A DNA stretch of 61,865 nt from Syntrophorhabdaceae bacterium (GCA_036504895.1 DASXUJ010000095.1:1-61865); one strand, 5' to 3'. Numbered from the stretch's first letter, positions 34,079 to 43,797 are shown. Translations and numbers: made by a program. The notes: a model not told the origin generated them from the letters alone.

Positions 34079-34474
34079 ATGATAAAAGAGCAAAGTATTG
34101 TTTATGTGATTGACGACGACCCATCGGTCCGAAGAGGATTTGAGAGGCTCCTTAGGTCCGCCGGTCTCACTGTGGAAACTTATTCTTCGGTCGATGACTT
34201 TTTCAAGGGGTCGAGAAATGACGAAAACGCGTGCATTCTCATGGACGTCAGGTTGTCCGGCGCGACCGGATTCGACCTCCAGCAGGGATTGGCGGAGCGT
34301 GGGAAACAGATACCTGTGATTGTGGTTTCTGCGAGCGATGATGCGCTCCTTCGCGAGCGTGCGCGGGAACTGGGCGCAGTAAGTTTCTTCCGAAAGCCGA
34401 TCGATGACCAGGCGCTCCTGGATGCCATCTGGTGGGCCATTTCAGGGGCCAAGGAGGGCAGCCTGAAACGATAA
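34079..34474 (+). CDS. Single-domain response regulator (receiver only)
   Basis: A 131-residue protein that consists of one receiver domain and has no output domain. The acidic triplet D12-D14 (VIDDDPS), phospho-acceptor D56 (ILMDVRLSGATG), conserved Ser (VVSASDD) and Lys (FFRKPID) are all present, so it should be phosphorylatable. The usual Pro after the acceptor loop is replaced (RLSGA instead of RMPGM). ATG 34079 is taken because it starts the conserved fold; a frame open to 34046 would add 11 residues without a better site. It probably shares the tandem-GAF kinase and could act as phosphate sink, competitor or partner of another protein. Confidence 0.88.
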   Translation: MIKEQSIVYVIDDDPSVRRGFERLLRSAGLTVETYSSVDDFFKGSRNDENACILMDVRLSGATGFDLQQGLAERGKQIPVIVVSASDDALLRERARELGAVSFFRKPIDDQALLDAIWWAISGAKEGSLKR

Positions 34475-34829
34475 TGGCAGCTATTACCAATGAGTTACTG
34501 AAAGGCAATAAATCCGGGCGGGGGGGTGAAGACCTGCACGGAAGATATATTGAGTGAAGGGCCGGAAAAAAGGTCCTGGATGGGTAACCTGAGAATGGTG
34601 TCTCGCGAAGCTTGGAGAAAGGCACAATCGGAAACGGAGATGGGGAAGGGCCCCACAAAATCGGTAGTGAATATGGAGAAGAAGACTTGCCGGATGGCGG
34701 TAGCCTGCCTGAACAACAGATTGACCGTCAACCACCCCTTCCCTTAAACGATGAATGAGAACAAACGCGAGGAGCACCGCGGCAAACAGAAGGACAGACG
34801 AGCAGGTAATAAATAGAACTGGAGGATAT
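34475..34829. other. Intergenic region without a recognisable gene
   Basis: The 355 bases contain short open frames on both strands, none with both a ribosome binding site and plausible protein composition. No further DosR-like palindrome is present. The promoter of the DUF3313 gene is expected here but not identified. Confidence 0.5.
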
Positions 34830-35498
34830 ATGAAAAGAACAGTACAGATTACATTGGCAGTGGTGATGGGGTTTGCTCTTTTAGTCTCCGCAGGTTACGG
34901 AGCTGAACCGAAATATTCCGGATTTCTCGGAGACGACTACAAGTATCTGCAGCCGGGACCTGAGGGCGGAGCGAAGATGCGGTGGCTGAAACCAGGCGTG
35001 GACTTTTCCAAGTATAAGAAACTGATGATCGACAGCGTCGTATTCTACTTTGCCGACGACTCGGACTATAAGGGCATAGACCCCCAGTTCATGAAGGAGA
35101 TGGCGGACAAGTTCAACCAGGTCTTCGTCGACACCATGAAAGATGCCTACCCCATAGTCGCCGAACCGGGCCCCGATGTGGCGAGACTCCGTTTCGCGAT
35201 CACCCGTATCAAACAGAGCAGGCCGGTGCTGAGCGGCGTCACGTCCGTTGTCCCTGTGGGATTGGCCGTGAGCCTCGTGAAAAGGGGAACGGTCGGCTCC
35301 TGGACGGGTTCGGGCGCCACCAGTGCGGAGGTTATGGTCCTCGACTCCATGACCAATGACGTGATCGCCCTTGCAGCAGACGACAGGAGCGCGGGATTCA
35401 CCGAGAGGTTCAGCAAATGGGGCTCCACTGAAGAGGCCTTCAAATTCTGGGCGGAAAGGGTGAAAGTGTTTATGGATGAAACCCGTACCATAAAATGA
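34830..35498 (+). CDS. DUF3313-family exported protein
   Basis: A 222-residue protein with a classical signal peptide (MKRTVQITLAVVMGFALLVSAGYGAEP). The mature chain begins PKYSGFLGDDYKYLQPGPEGG, followed by LKPGVDFSKYKKLMIDSVVFYF and GPDVARLRFAITRIKQSRP, the pattern of DUF3313, a family of periplasmic or lipid-modified proteins of unknown function. There is no Cys for lipidation in this copy. GGAGG precedes ATG 34830 by four bases, which excludes upstream in-frame starts. It is 16 bases before the AI-2E-family gene, and the two are probably co-transcribed. Confidence 0.78.
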   Translation: MKRTVQITLAVVMGFALLVSAGYGAEPKYSGFLGDDYKYLQPGPEGGAKMRWLKPGVDFSKYKKLMIDSVVFYFADDSDYKGIDPQFMKEMADKFNQVFVDTMKDAYPIVAEPGPDVARLRFAITRIKQSRPVLSGVTSVVPVGLAVSLVKRGTVGSWTGSGATSAEVMVLDSMTNDVIALAADDRSAGFTERFSKWGSTEEAFKFWAERVKVFMDETRTIK

Positions 35499-35514
35499 TC
35501 TCCTTTCCGAGACC

Positions 35515-36588
35515 GTGAATATGACACCAGCCGCAACATCCCGGGACATTACAGGCACCACCCTGGCGGTGCTCTGGATTGGAGCCCTTATCCTCGCGGT
35601 CTTTTGGATCGTGAACCCTTTCCTGGTGCCGACTGTGTGGGCCGGCATGGTGGTGGTAGCGACCTGGCCGGTCCTTCTACAGCTGGAGAAGCTCCTATGG
35701 GGCAGGCGCGGACTCGCTGCCGTCGCCATGACTGCGATGTTGGCGCTTATCTTCTTGCTGCCCTTATTGGCGGCCGTCAGTATTGTAGTGGGAAATTTGG
35801 ATAGGATCGGGGATTGGACAAAGTCCGTAAGCACCTTCGTCATACCCCAGCCGCCCAGCCGACTGGCGAGCCTGCCGGTCGTGGGGCACAGGCTTTCGGA
35901 GGTATGGCGGGAGATTGCAGCGGCCGGGACCGCAGGGCTCTCCGCAAGGGTGGCGCCACATGCCGGAAAGATAGTGACCTGGTTCTTTAACCAGGCAGGA
36001 AATCTGGGAAAGATGTCTTTCGAGATCCTTCTGACCTTGATTATCTCAGGGATTCTCTATTGTACCGGAGATAGTGCCGCCAGGGGCGTGCTTCGTTTCG
36101 CGCGTAGGCTCGCGGGGCCCCGCGGTGAGGAGGCGGCGGTTCTTGCGGCCCGGTCGGTCAGGAGTGTGGCTCTCGGGGTGGTCGTGACCGCGATAGTCCA
36201 GTCCACCCTCGGCGGCATCGGTCTCGTGGTATCGGGTGTGCCGGTCCCGGTCTTGCTGACGGTAATCATGTCCATGCTCTGCCTCGCCCAGCTGGGGCCC
36301 GCCCTTGTGCTCATCCCCTCGACGATCTGGCTTTTTTGGAGTGACCACACGGCCTGGGGGATCTTCATGTGTGTCTGGACGGTGTTTGTGGGCACCATCG
36401 ACAATTTCCTGCGTCCCGTGCTTATCAGGAAAGGCGCCGACCTGCCGCTCCTTCTTATCTTTGCCGGAGTCCTGGGAGGCATTATGGCACTCGGTATAAT
36501 CGGCATATTCATCGGCCCCGTGGTCCTTGCAGTCACGTATACACTTCTCGTGACATGGATAAAGGAAGGAGAGGGGGGCGCCACATAA
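35515..36588 (+). CDS. AI-2E-family transporter/permease (copy 1)
   Basis: A 357-residue polytopic inner-membrane protein of the PerM/YdiK (AI-2E transporter) family. Hydrophobic segments near residues 15-60, 70-95 and a later cluster (VALGVVVTAIVQSTLGGIGLVVSG, LVLIPSTIWLFW, LLLIFAGVLGGIMALGIIGIFIGP) are in the usual order, and the conserved late motif GGIMALGIIGIFIGPV is clear. Family members have been linked to autoinducer export, Na+/H+ exchange or other transport; the label does not prove quorum sensing. Start is GTG 35515 or ATG 35521, with no clear ribosome binding site. It overlaps the antiporter gene by one base, suggesting a joint role in ion or pH homeostasis. Confidence 0.85.
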   Translation: MNMTPAATSRDITGTTLAVLWIGALILAVFWIVNPFLVPTVWAGMVVVATWPVLLQLEKLLWGRRGLAAVAMTAMLALIFLLPLLAAVSIVVGNLDRIGDWTKSVSTFVIPQPPSRLASLPVVGHRLSEVWREIAAAGTAGLSARVAPHAGKIVTWFFNQAGNLGKMSFEILLTLIISGILYCTGDSAARGVLRFARRLAGPRGEEAAVLAARSVRSVALGVVVTAIVQSTLGGIGLVVSGVPVPVLLTVIMSMLCLAQLGPALVLIPSTIWLFWSDHTAWGIFMCVWTVFVGTIDNFLRPVLIRKGADLPLLLIFAGVLGGIMALGIIGIFIGPVVLAVTYTLLVTWIKEGEGGAT

Positions 36589-37805
36589 TGCGGGAGTATC
36601 CGATCTTTATTTTCGCGGCTCTCCTCACTCTCGCATACGGGTTTTTTTCCCGCTTGACGGAACGCTCCCCTGTATCGGCGGCGATGGTGTTCGTTTCCGT
36701 CGGAATACTTGCGAGTCCCCTGGGCTTCGATTTCATGGAACTGGGAATGAAATCGACCCCGGTGCGCGTGTTTGCCGAAGTGACCCTTGTGCTCGTCCTT
36801 TTCACCGATGCGTCACTCATAGAAGTAAAAAGCCTCGTTTCCTCAAAGAGCCTGCCCTTCCGGTTACTTTTTGTCGGGCTCCCCCTCACGATGGTTCTCG
36901 GTGTGCTGTTGGCTGTGCCCCTATTCAAAGACCTGGGTTTGTGGTCAGTGGCCCTTATGGCGTTTATCCTTTCTCCCACGGACGCGGCTTTGGGCCAGCC
37001 GGTGGTGAAAAGCCCGTTTGTCCCGAAGAACATAAGGGAAGCAATCAACGTGGAGAGCGGATTGAATGACGGCATAGCCCTGCCCCCTATCCTGGCCTGC
37101 ATCGCAGCCCTGTCCGTTGAGACGCCTGAGCATACGGGTGCACTGTACTGGACGGAATTCGTCCTGATGCAGTTCATCTTCGGCCCCGTTTTAGGCGGCC
37201 TTGTGGGTTGGGTCGGCGGCACGCTGGTGGATAAGGCATCAAAGGCCGGATGGATGGATACGACGTTCCAGCGGTTGGCCGGGTATTCCCTCGCGATCCT
37301 CGCCTTTGCCCTGGCCGAGCAATTTCACGGAAACGGCTTTATCGCCGCATTTTTCGGAGGGCTTATGCTGGGAGGGCATACGCAGGAGGTATGTGAGCGG
37401 ATGGAGGAGTTTGGAGAAGCAGAAGGCCAGCAGCTTGCCCTTCTTATTTTTCTCATCTTCGGCTTGGCCGCAGTCCCCCAGGCAATAAAGTACTGGGATG
37501 GCAGGGCGTGGCTCTATGCCTTTTTGAGCCTCACCATTATCCGCATGGTTCCGGTAGCGGTGGCCCTCACGGGGACAAAGCTGAAGCGATTCCCTGTCCT
37601 CTTTATCGGCTGGTTCGGCCCGAGAGGCATTGCCTCGGTCCTTTATCTTCTCGTAGTAGTCAATGAGCTGGGCGTGAAGGGTTACGAACGTATTCTGTCG
37701 GTCGTTATCCTCACTATTATGTTGAGCATTTTTCTTCACGGGATAACCGCGGCACCGCTCGCCCGCCTTTACACCAGGTTCACCGGGGACCGGACAGCCG
37801 CGTAG
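36588..37805 (+). CDS. CPA1-family Na+(K+)/H+ antiporter
   Basis: A 405-residue integral membrane cation/proton antiporter. Around twelve hydrophobic segments are seen. The ion-binding region of the family is present: FILSPTDAALGQPVV and INVESGLNDGIALPP, where the N-D pair is catalytic in NhaP-type exchangers; FGPRGIASVLYLLVV is the other hallmark. It starts at ATG 36588 (MREYPIFIF), overlapping the AI-2E-family stop as TAATG; frames open further upstream are inside that gene. Together they would control internal pH or sodium. Which cation is exchanged is not evident. Confidence 0.88.
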   Translation: MREYPIFIFAALLTLAYGFFSRLTERSPVSAAMVFVSVGILASPLGFDFMELGMKSTPVRVFAEVTLVLVLFTDASLIEVKSLVSSKSLPFRLLFVGLPLTMVLGVLLAVPLFKDLGLWSVALMAFILSPTDAALGQPVVKSPFVPKNIREAINVESGLNDGIALPPILACIAALSVETPEHTGALYWTEFVLMQFIFGPVLGGLVGWVGGTLVDKASKAGWMDTTFQRLAGYSLAILAFALAEQFHGNGFIAAFFGGLMLGGHTQEVCERMEEFGEAEGQQLALLIFLIFGLAAVPQAIKYWDGRAWLYAFLSLTIIRMVPVAVALTGTKLKRFPVLFIGWFGPRGIASVLYLLVVVNELGVKGYERILSVVILTIMLSIFLHGITAAPLARLYTRFTGDRTAA

Positions 37806-37851
37806 CCGGATCACAGAACGACGGTTTTTGAAGTCAATTGACGAAATTTAG

Positions 37852-38928
<1,077 letters not shown>

Positions 38929-38935
38929 AAGTGCC

Positions 38936-38970
38936 CGTCACCCGATCCTTCGGGCTAGGCCCGGGTGACG
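38936..38970 (+). other. Intercistronic hairpin between gap and fba
   Basis: CGTCACCCG (38936-38944) and CGGGTGACG (38962-38970) form a perfect 9-bp stem. No T-tract follows, so a processing, stabilising or partial-attenuation role is more likely than termination. Confidence 0.55.
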
Positions 38971-38997
38971 TTAACTGTAAAAAGGAAGGAGGACAAA

Positions 38998-40023
38998 ATG
39001 CCGGTAGCAGATTATAAGATTTATTGCGAGATGCTCGACAGAGCAAGGAACAACCGTTTTGCCTATCCCGCCATCAACGTGACATCCCTCACCACTGCCA
39101 ACGCGGTGCTGCGGGGCCTTGCCGAAAGCAGGAGTGACGGCATCATCCAGGTAACCACGGGAGGCGCCGCGTTTGCATCGGGCTCTTCCGTCAAGGATAT
39201 GGCCCTCGGCGCGATCTCCATCGCCGAGCACATCCACCGCGTTGCGGATAGATACCCCGTGTACGTCGCGCTCCACACGGACCATTGCACGGCGGAGAAC
39301 CTGGAGAAGTTCGTCATGCCCCTGCTGGAGGAAACCGAGAGGCGGCGCAGGGAGGGTAAACCGAACCTCTTCAACAGTCACATGTTCGACGGGAGTACTC
39401 TTCCCCTTAAGGAAAACCTCGACATTGCAGAGAAGTTGCTCGAACGATGCGTCAAGAGCGACCTGATCCTCGAAATCGAGACAGGGGCGGTCGGGGGGGA
39501 GGAAGACGGCATGAAGGCGAGCGCTGCCGCGAAGCTCTATACGACCCCGGAGGACACCCTTGAAGTCGCACGGCGTCTGAACGCCATCGGCGGCGCCCGC
39601 TATCTCCTCGCGGCAACCTTCGGAAACGTCCACGGCGTCTATGCACCCGGTCACGTTCAACTGAGGCCTTCCATTCTGAGGGATTGTCAGGAGGCGGTAG
39701 TGAAGCAGTATGGCGAGCAGGCCCGTTTCCACCTCGTATTTCACGGGGGCTCGGGATCATCCGCAGAGGAGATTCACGAGGCAATCGACTACGGTGTGGT
39801 GAAGATGAATATAGATACGGACACGCAGTACGCCTTTACCCGCGCCATCACCGATCACCTGTTCAGGAACTACAGCGGTGCCCTCAAGGTAGACGGCGAA
39901 GTGGGGAACAAAAAAGTCTACGACCCCCGCATCTATATGACCCTCGCGGAAGCGGCAATGGCGAAACGGGTCAGTGAGGCGGTAACCCAACTCAGGGGTA
40001 CGGGCATGACGATGGCGAAGTGA
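38998..40023 (+). CDS. fba: Class II fructose-bisphosphate aldolase
   Basis: Zinc-dependent aldolase of 341 residues that interconverts fructose 1,6-bisphosphate with two triose phosphates. Visible family features are PAINVTSLTTANAVL, the zinc ligand region VALHTDHC, an acidic EIETGAVGGEEDG loop, ATFGNVHGVYAPGHV and VFHGGSGSSAEEI with the second and third His ligands, then VVKMNIDTDTQYAF. This is the longer class IIA form. ATG 38998 follows AAGGAGGACAAA; an upstream frame start at 38965 lacks such a site. It sits between gap and pfk in the same orientation. Confidence 0.95.
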   Translation: MPVADYKIYCEMLDRARNNRFAYPAINVTSLTTANAVLRGLAESRSDGIIQVTTGGAAFASGSSVKDMALGAISIAEHIHRVADRYPVYVALHTDHCTAENLEKFVMPLLEETERRRREGKPNLFNSHMFDGSTLPLKENLDIAEKLLERCVKSDLILEIETGAVGGEEDGMKASAAAKLYTTPEDTLEVARRLNAIGGARYLLAATFGNVHGVYAPGHVQLRPSILRDCQEAVVKQYGEQARFHLVFHGGSGSSAEEIHEAIDYGVVKMNIDTDTQYAFTRAITDHLFRNYSGALKVDGEVGNKKVYDPRIYMTLAEAAMAKRVSEAVTQLRGTGMTMAK

Positions 40024-40049
40024 TTTTTAGTGAAGATAGGGGAGGATCT

Positions 40050-41342
40050 ATGGTAGGCGCTGATCTTGATTTTACCATAAGCCGGCTTGGCGAAGGCACC
40101 GTTCCCTCGCCGATGAAGGGTGCACACTTTACCCGGGACGATGAACGAGTGCTCTACCATACACGCCTTGCCGACATCCGGGCATGGATCGACGCCCGGA
40201 CAAACCCTCCGGCGATTGAGGCGGCCGGGCCGAGAGAGCATATTTATTTTGAGCCTTCCCGGCTGGCGTGCGGGATCGTGACCTGCGGCGGAATATGTCC
40301 CGGCCTTAACGATGTAATACGGGCGGTCGTCTTAAGCCTGTACTACCACTACGGCGTCAGCAAGGTGTACGGTTTCCGTTTCGGGTACGAGGGCCTGGTG
40401 CAAAGGTACGGTCATGCCCCACTTGAACTGACCCCTCAGACGGTCGCACAAATCCACCAGATGGGCGGGACAATCCTGGGCTCGTCCCGGGGACCCCAAG
40501 ATCCTGCGGAGATGGTGAGGACCCTCGAGGACCTCAAAATAGGTATCCTTTTTGCAATCGGCGGGGACGGAACCCTCCGCGGGGCCGGGAAGATCGGTGA
40601 GGAGGCGGCACGACGGGGACTCGCCATCAGCGTCATCGGCATTCCGAAGACGATCGATAACGATATATCCTATATCCAGAACACCTTCGGGTTCGAGACG
40701 GCGGTTACCGAGGCCCGGCGGGCCACATACGCTGCCCACAATGAAGCGGAGGCAGCGGTGAATGGTATCGGACTGGTGAAGCTGATGGGTCGCGATTCCG
40801 GCTTCATTACCGCGTTTTCGGCCCTCGTCGACAACAACGTGAACTACTGCCTGGTCCCTGAAGTGCCCTTCACCCTGGATGGATTCCTTAGGGAGTTGAA
40901 AGCGCGGCTTGACCGCAGGGGTCACGCGGTGATCGTAGTCGCGGAAGGGGCAGGTCAGGACCTGATGGAAAAATCGGGGGAACGCGACGCATCAGGAAAC
41001 GTCAAATACGGTGATATCGGCATTTTTCTCAGGGATGCCGTCAAGAAATACTTTCAGCAGGAAGGTATGGAGATAAACCTTAAATATATTGACCCGAGCT
41101 ACACCATAAGAAGCACGCCCGCTAACCCCCATGACTCTGCTTTTTGCCTCCTCTTCGGACACAACGCGGTACATGCAGGGATGAGCGGCCGGACCAATAT
41201 GGTGGTGAGTTTCTGGAGTCATCAGTTCACCCATATCCCCATATCTCTTGCCGTATCGCACCGTAAAAAGATAGATCCCGAGGGAATGCTCTGGAGCAGC
41301 GTTATCGCATCGACCGGACAGCCGAGGGACCTGTGTAAATAA
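40050..41342 (+). CDS. pfk: 6-phosphofructokinase (plant-like, probably ATP-dependent)
   Basis: A 430-residue phosphofructokinase, longer than the 320-residue E. coli form. N-terminal extension of about 70 residues precedes the nucleotide loop GIVTCGGICPGLNDVIRA, typical of plant-like enzymes. FAIGGDGTLRGA has Gly at the position that separates ATP users from pyrophosphate users (Asp there), while PKTIDNDI carries the Lys common to the pyrophosphate-using and plant-like groups. The substrate loop MGRDSGFI is also clear. I therefore expect an ATP-dependent enzyme of the plant-like/long group. ATG 40050 follows GGGGAGG; an upstream in-frame start at 40020 lies inside fba. Confidence 0.9.
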   Translation: MVGADLDFTISRLGEGTVPSPMKGAHFTRDDERVLYHTRLADIRAWIDARTNPPAIEAAGPREHIYFEPSRLACGIVTCGGICPGLNDVIRAVVLSLYYHYGVSKVYGFRFGYEGLVQRYGHAPLELTPQTVAQIHQMGGTILGSSRGPQDPAEMVRTLEDLKIGILFAIGGDGTLRGAGKIGEEAARRGLAISVIGIPKTIDNDISYIQNTFGFETAVTEARRATYAAHNEAEAAVNGIGLVKLMGRDSGFITAFSALVDNNVNYCLVPEVPFTLDGFLRELKARLDRRGHAVIVVAEGAGQDLMEKSGERDASGNVKYGDIGIFLRDAVKKYFQQEGMEINLKYIDPSYTIRSTPANPHDSAFCLLFGHNAVHAGMSGRTNMVVSFWSHQFTHIPISLAVSHRKKIDPEGMLWSSVIASTGQPRDLCK

Positions 41343-41345
41343 CGG

Positions 41346-41388
41346 CAAAATACGACGGGTCCGCGGGTATGGGACCCTTCGTATTTTG
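41346..41388 (+). terminator. Strong stem-loop between pfk and gapN (attenuator-like)
   Basis: CAAAATACG (41346-41354) pairs with CGTATTTTG (41380-41388), and an inner GGGTCC/GGACCC stem adds 6 pairs. The T-rich 3' arm follows a G/C-rich inner stem, as in an intrinsic terminator on either strand. Since gapN follows in the same direction only 22 bases later, partial termination or processing is likely. Confidence 0.6.
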
Positions 41389-41409
41389 ACGGACAGAAGG
41401 AGATGAGAA

Positions 41410-43032
41410 ATGACAGATCGAGCTTTTGGAACAATAATCCCCGAAGATGAGAAAATACCGGAGCCTTTTCGTATTACTTCCCCCCTGGAGCAGCGCCAAT
41501 ACCTCTGTGACGGCGTAATAAAAGAATGGGGGGGCCCTCGACAGGACGTGCTGTCACCCCTTTGCGAAGCTATGGGCGACTCCCTTCAGCGGAAGCGGAT
41601 CGGGAGCTACCCCTTGCTCCACGAGGAGGAGGCCCTGGAGGCTCTTGACGCGGCCTGCCGGGCATACGACCACGGACGCGGGATATGGCCGACCATGTCC
41701 ACCGAGGAACGGGTAAAGCACCTGGAAGAATTTGCGTACCGGATGAAGGAAAGGCGGGAGGATGTGGTAAAGCTGCTCATGTGGGAGATCGGAAAGACCC
41801 TGCCCGATTCCCAGAAGGAGTTCGACCGGACCATAGACTACATCAGCGAAACGATCGATGCCTTGAAAAACCTGGACCGTGTGTCCTCGCGGTTTGTCAT
41901 CGAACAGGGCATCATCGGGCAGATCCGCCGCGCGCCCCTCGGGGTGGTCCTTTGCGTCGGGCCTTTCAACTATCCCCTCAATGAAACTTTCACGACCCTG
42001 ATCCCCGCACTTATCATGGGCAATGTGGTCATCTTTAAACCGCCTAAAATGGGGGTGCTCCTTCACCGGCCGCTTCTGGAGGCATTCCGGGACTCCTTCC
42101 CTAAAGGGGTGATCAACACCGTGTACGGGGAGGGCCATGAGGTCCTGGGCCCCCTGATGAGATCGGGGAGAATAGATGTGCTTGCGTTCATAGGGACCAG
42201 TCAGGCAGCAGACATCCTAAGGAAGCAACACCCGAAACCCCACCGGCTTCGCTGCGTGCTCGGACTCGAGGCCAAGAATGCGGGAATAGTCCTCAAAGAT
42301 GCGGACCTCGATCACGCGGTGGAGGAATGCGTCCTGGGGGCCTTGTCTTTTAACGGCCAGCGGTGTACGGCGCTCAAGATACTTTTCGTTCATGAAGATA
42401 TCATCGACCCCTTTATCGCAAAATTCAACACAGAGGTGGGTAGGCTCAAGGCGGGCATGCCATGGGAAGGAGGAGTCCGGATTACGCCGCTGCCGGAGCC
42501 GGATAAGACCAAATACCTTGGGGAATTGATTGAGGACGCGTGCGCCAGGGGCGCCCGGGTGGTTAATCCGGGCGGCGGTGTGGTGGTGGGGACCTATATG
42601 TCCCCCGCGGTGGTATACCCGGTCACGGCCGGCATGAGGTTGTACTCGGAAGAACAATTCGGCCCGGTTGTTCCTATTTCGAAATTCCGGGATATCGAAG
42701 AGCCCATGCAGTATATCATTCAGTCCCCTTACGGACAACAGGTGAGCCTCTTCGGGACAGACCCGGAGCTTATGGCACAGCTCATAGATCCTCTGGTCAA
42801 CCAGGTATGCAGGGTCAACATCAACAGCCAGTGCCAGCGATTTCCCGACACATTCCCTTTTACCGGGAGAAAGGACTCGGCAGAGGGTACCCTCTCCGTT
42901 TCAGACGCACTGAGGGTCTTCACTATCAGGACCCTTGTTGCCGCCAAACAAACCGATGAAAACAGAAAGATCATCAAATCGATCGTTACGGAGCGGCGCT
43001 CGGGCTTTCTTTCCACCGACTTCATTCTGTGA
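41410..43032 (+). CDS. gapN: Non-phosphorylating, NADP-type glyceraldehyde-3-phosphate dehydrogenase
   Basis: A 540-residue aldehyde-dehydrogenase-superfamily enzyme that oxidises glyceraldehyde 3-phosphate directly to 3-phosphoglycerate without making ATP. The cofactor region is GPFNYPLNETFTTLIPALIMGN and IFKPPKMG, the catalytic Glu is in GLEAKNAGIV and the catalytic Cys in FNGQRCTALK. The SQCQRFPDTFPFTGRKDSAEG stretch near the end, which reads the phosphate-binding region, is typical of GapN rather than general aldehyde dehydrogenases. NADP use is inferred from the family. It has an N-terminal extension of about 40 residues. In this cluster it offers a bypass of gap plus phosphoglycerate kinase, yielding NADPH. 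Confidence 0.9.
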   Translation: MTDRAFGTIIPEDEKIPEPFRITSPLEQRQYLCDGVIKEWGGPRQDVLSPLCEAMGDSLQRKRIGSYPLLHEEEALEALDAACRAYDHGRGIWPTMSTEERVKHLEEFAYRMKERREDVVKLLMWEIGKTLPDSQKEFDRTIDYISETIDALKNLDRVSSRFVIEQGIIGQIRRAPLGVVLCVGPFNYPLNETFTTLIPALIMGNVVIFKPPKMGVLLHRPLLEAFRDSFPKGVINTVYGEGHEVLGPLMRSGRIDVLAFIGTSQAADILRKQHPKPHRLRCVLGLEAKNAGIVLKDADLDHAVEECVLGALSFNGQRCTALKILFVHEDIIDPFIAKFNTEVGRLKAGMPWEGGVRITPLPEPDKTKYLGELIEDACARGARVVNPGGGVVVGTYMSPAVVYPVTAGMRLYSEEQFGPVVPISKFRDIEEPMQYIIQSPYGQQVSLFGTDPELMAQLIDPLVNQVCRVNINSQCQRFPDTFPFTGRKDSAEGTLSVSDALRVFTIRTLVAAKQTDENRKIIKSIVTERRSGFLSTDFIL

Positions 43033-43070
43033 CCGGGATGGGAAACAGTTATCGGGAGACATGGTTTTAG

Positions 43071-43751
43071 ATGATGCGAAATCCGATCTGGTTCTGGACG
43101 AAAGAGCACAGCCTCAGCGCCCTTCTCGCGATTCTGATCGTTCATTTCTTCATTTTTGTTCCCGCAGCGGGAAAGGGCATGCTCGTCAGGCTTGCCGCCG
43201 ACCTGGCCCTGTCGACATTTCTCCTGGCTGGACTTCTGTCGATGGCCCCCGGGAAGCTATTCATGATCCCCTTTTCCGCCTTCGTGGTCCTGGGCGCGGT
43301 TACCCACTTTGCGAGATTTCTCTTCGGTGTCCAGGACCTGGTTGGATGGGACTTCACATTTTCGACCCTTGGGCTGGCCGGAGTGCTCGTAATCACTCTT
43401 AAAATGGTGTACCAGGCCGGTCCGATAACGAAGCATCGGATCCTGGGGGCCATTGCCGCGCACCTCATGATCGCCGGCCTCTTCGGTAAAGTATATGCCA
43501 TGATCAACTACCTCATACCGGGAGCCTTTGACGCGAGTCACGAGTTCAGCCGGTTCAGCGTGGAAGGCACGGAAGATTTCCTCTATTTCAGTGTGGTTGC
43601 TCTGACCACCATGGGTTTCGGCGATATCACCCCTGTTGCCCCCATCGCCCGCTCCTTTGTAATGATTGAGGGACTCGTCGGACAGCTTTATCCGGCCGTC
43701 TTCATTGCGAGGCTCGTATCGCTCAGCCTTGCGGTGAAGGAGGGAAAGTGA
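43071..43751 (+). CDS. Two-TM-type potassium channel family protein
   Basis: A 226-residue membrane protein with several hydrophobic segments (LLAILIVHFFIFV, LALSTFLLAGLLSM, FSAFVVLGAVTHFARFLF, and more) and, near residue 180, a pore-helix/filter stretch FLYFSVVALTTMGFGDITPV. The filter reads TMGFGD where most K+ channels have TVGYGD; GFGD variants exist and still conduct K+. A final membrane helix follows. It has no cytoplasmic gating domain such as RCK or cyclic-nucleotide binding. It lies between gapN and glgP in the same orientation, 38 bases after gapN. How a channel fits the sugar cluster is unknown; potassium is a cofactor for pyruvate kinase, which is one possible link. Confidence 0.8.
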   Translation: MMRNPIWFWTKEHSLSALLAILIVHFFIFVPAAGKGMLVRLAADLALSTFLLAGLLSMAPGKLFMIPFSAFVVLGAVTHFARFLFGVQDLVGWDFTFSTLGLAGVLVITLKMVYQAGPITKHRILGAIAAHLMIAGLFGKVYAMINYLIPGAFDASHEFSRFSVEGTEDFLYFSVVALTTMGFGDITPVAPIARSFVMIEGLVGQLYPAVFIARLVSLSLAVKEGK

Positions 43752-43756
43752 TTCAA

Positions 43757-43773
43757 CCCCCCGCCATGGGGGG
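43757..43773 (+). other. Short G/C hairpin before glgP
   Basis: CCCCCC-GCCAT-GGGGGG forms a perfect 6-bp stem just ahead of the glgP ribosome binding site. It may affect translation or messenger stability; no T-tract is present. Confidence 0.4.
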
Positions 43774-43797
43774 AACCCGATTTTGAAAGGATACGAC

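Noticed and set aside
34526-34747. Small plus-strand frame of 73 codons before the DUF3313 gene
   Set aside because: Charged, motif-free composition and no ribosome binding site; a competing minus-strand frame is equally long.
35515-36588. Quorum-sensing function for the two AI-2E-family genes
   Set aside because: The family name comes from one member; no luxS, lsr or autoinducer-binding gene is in the window.
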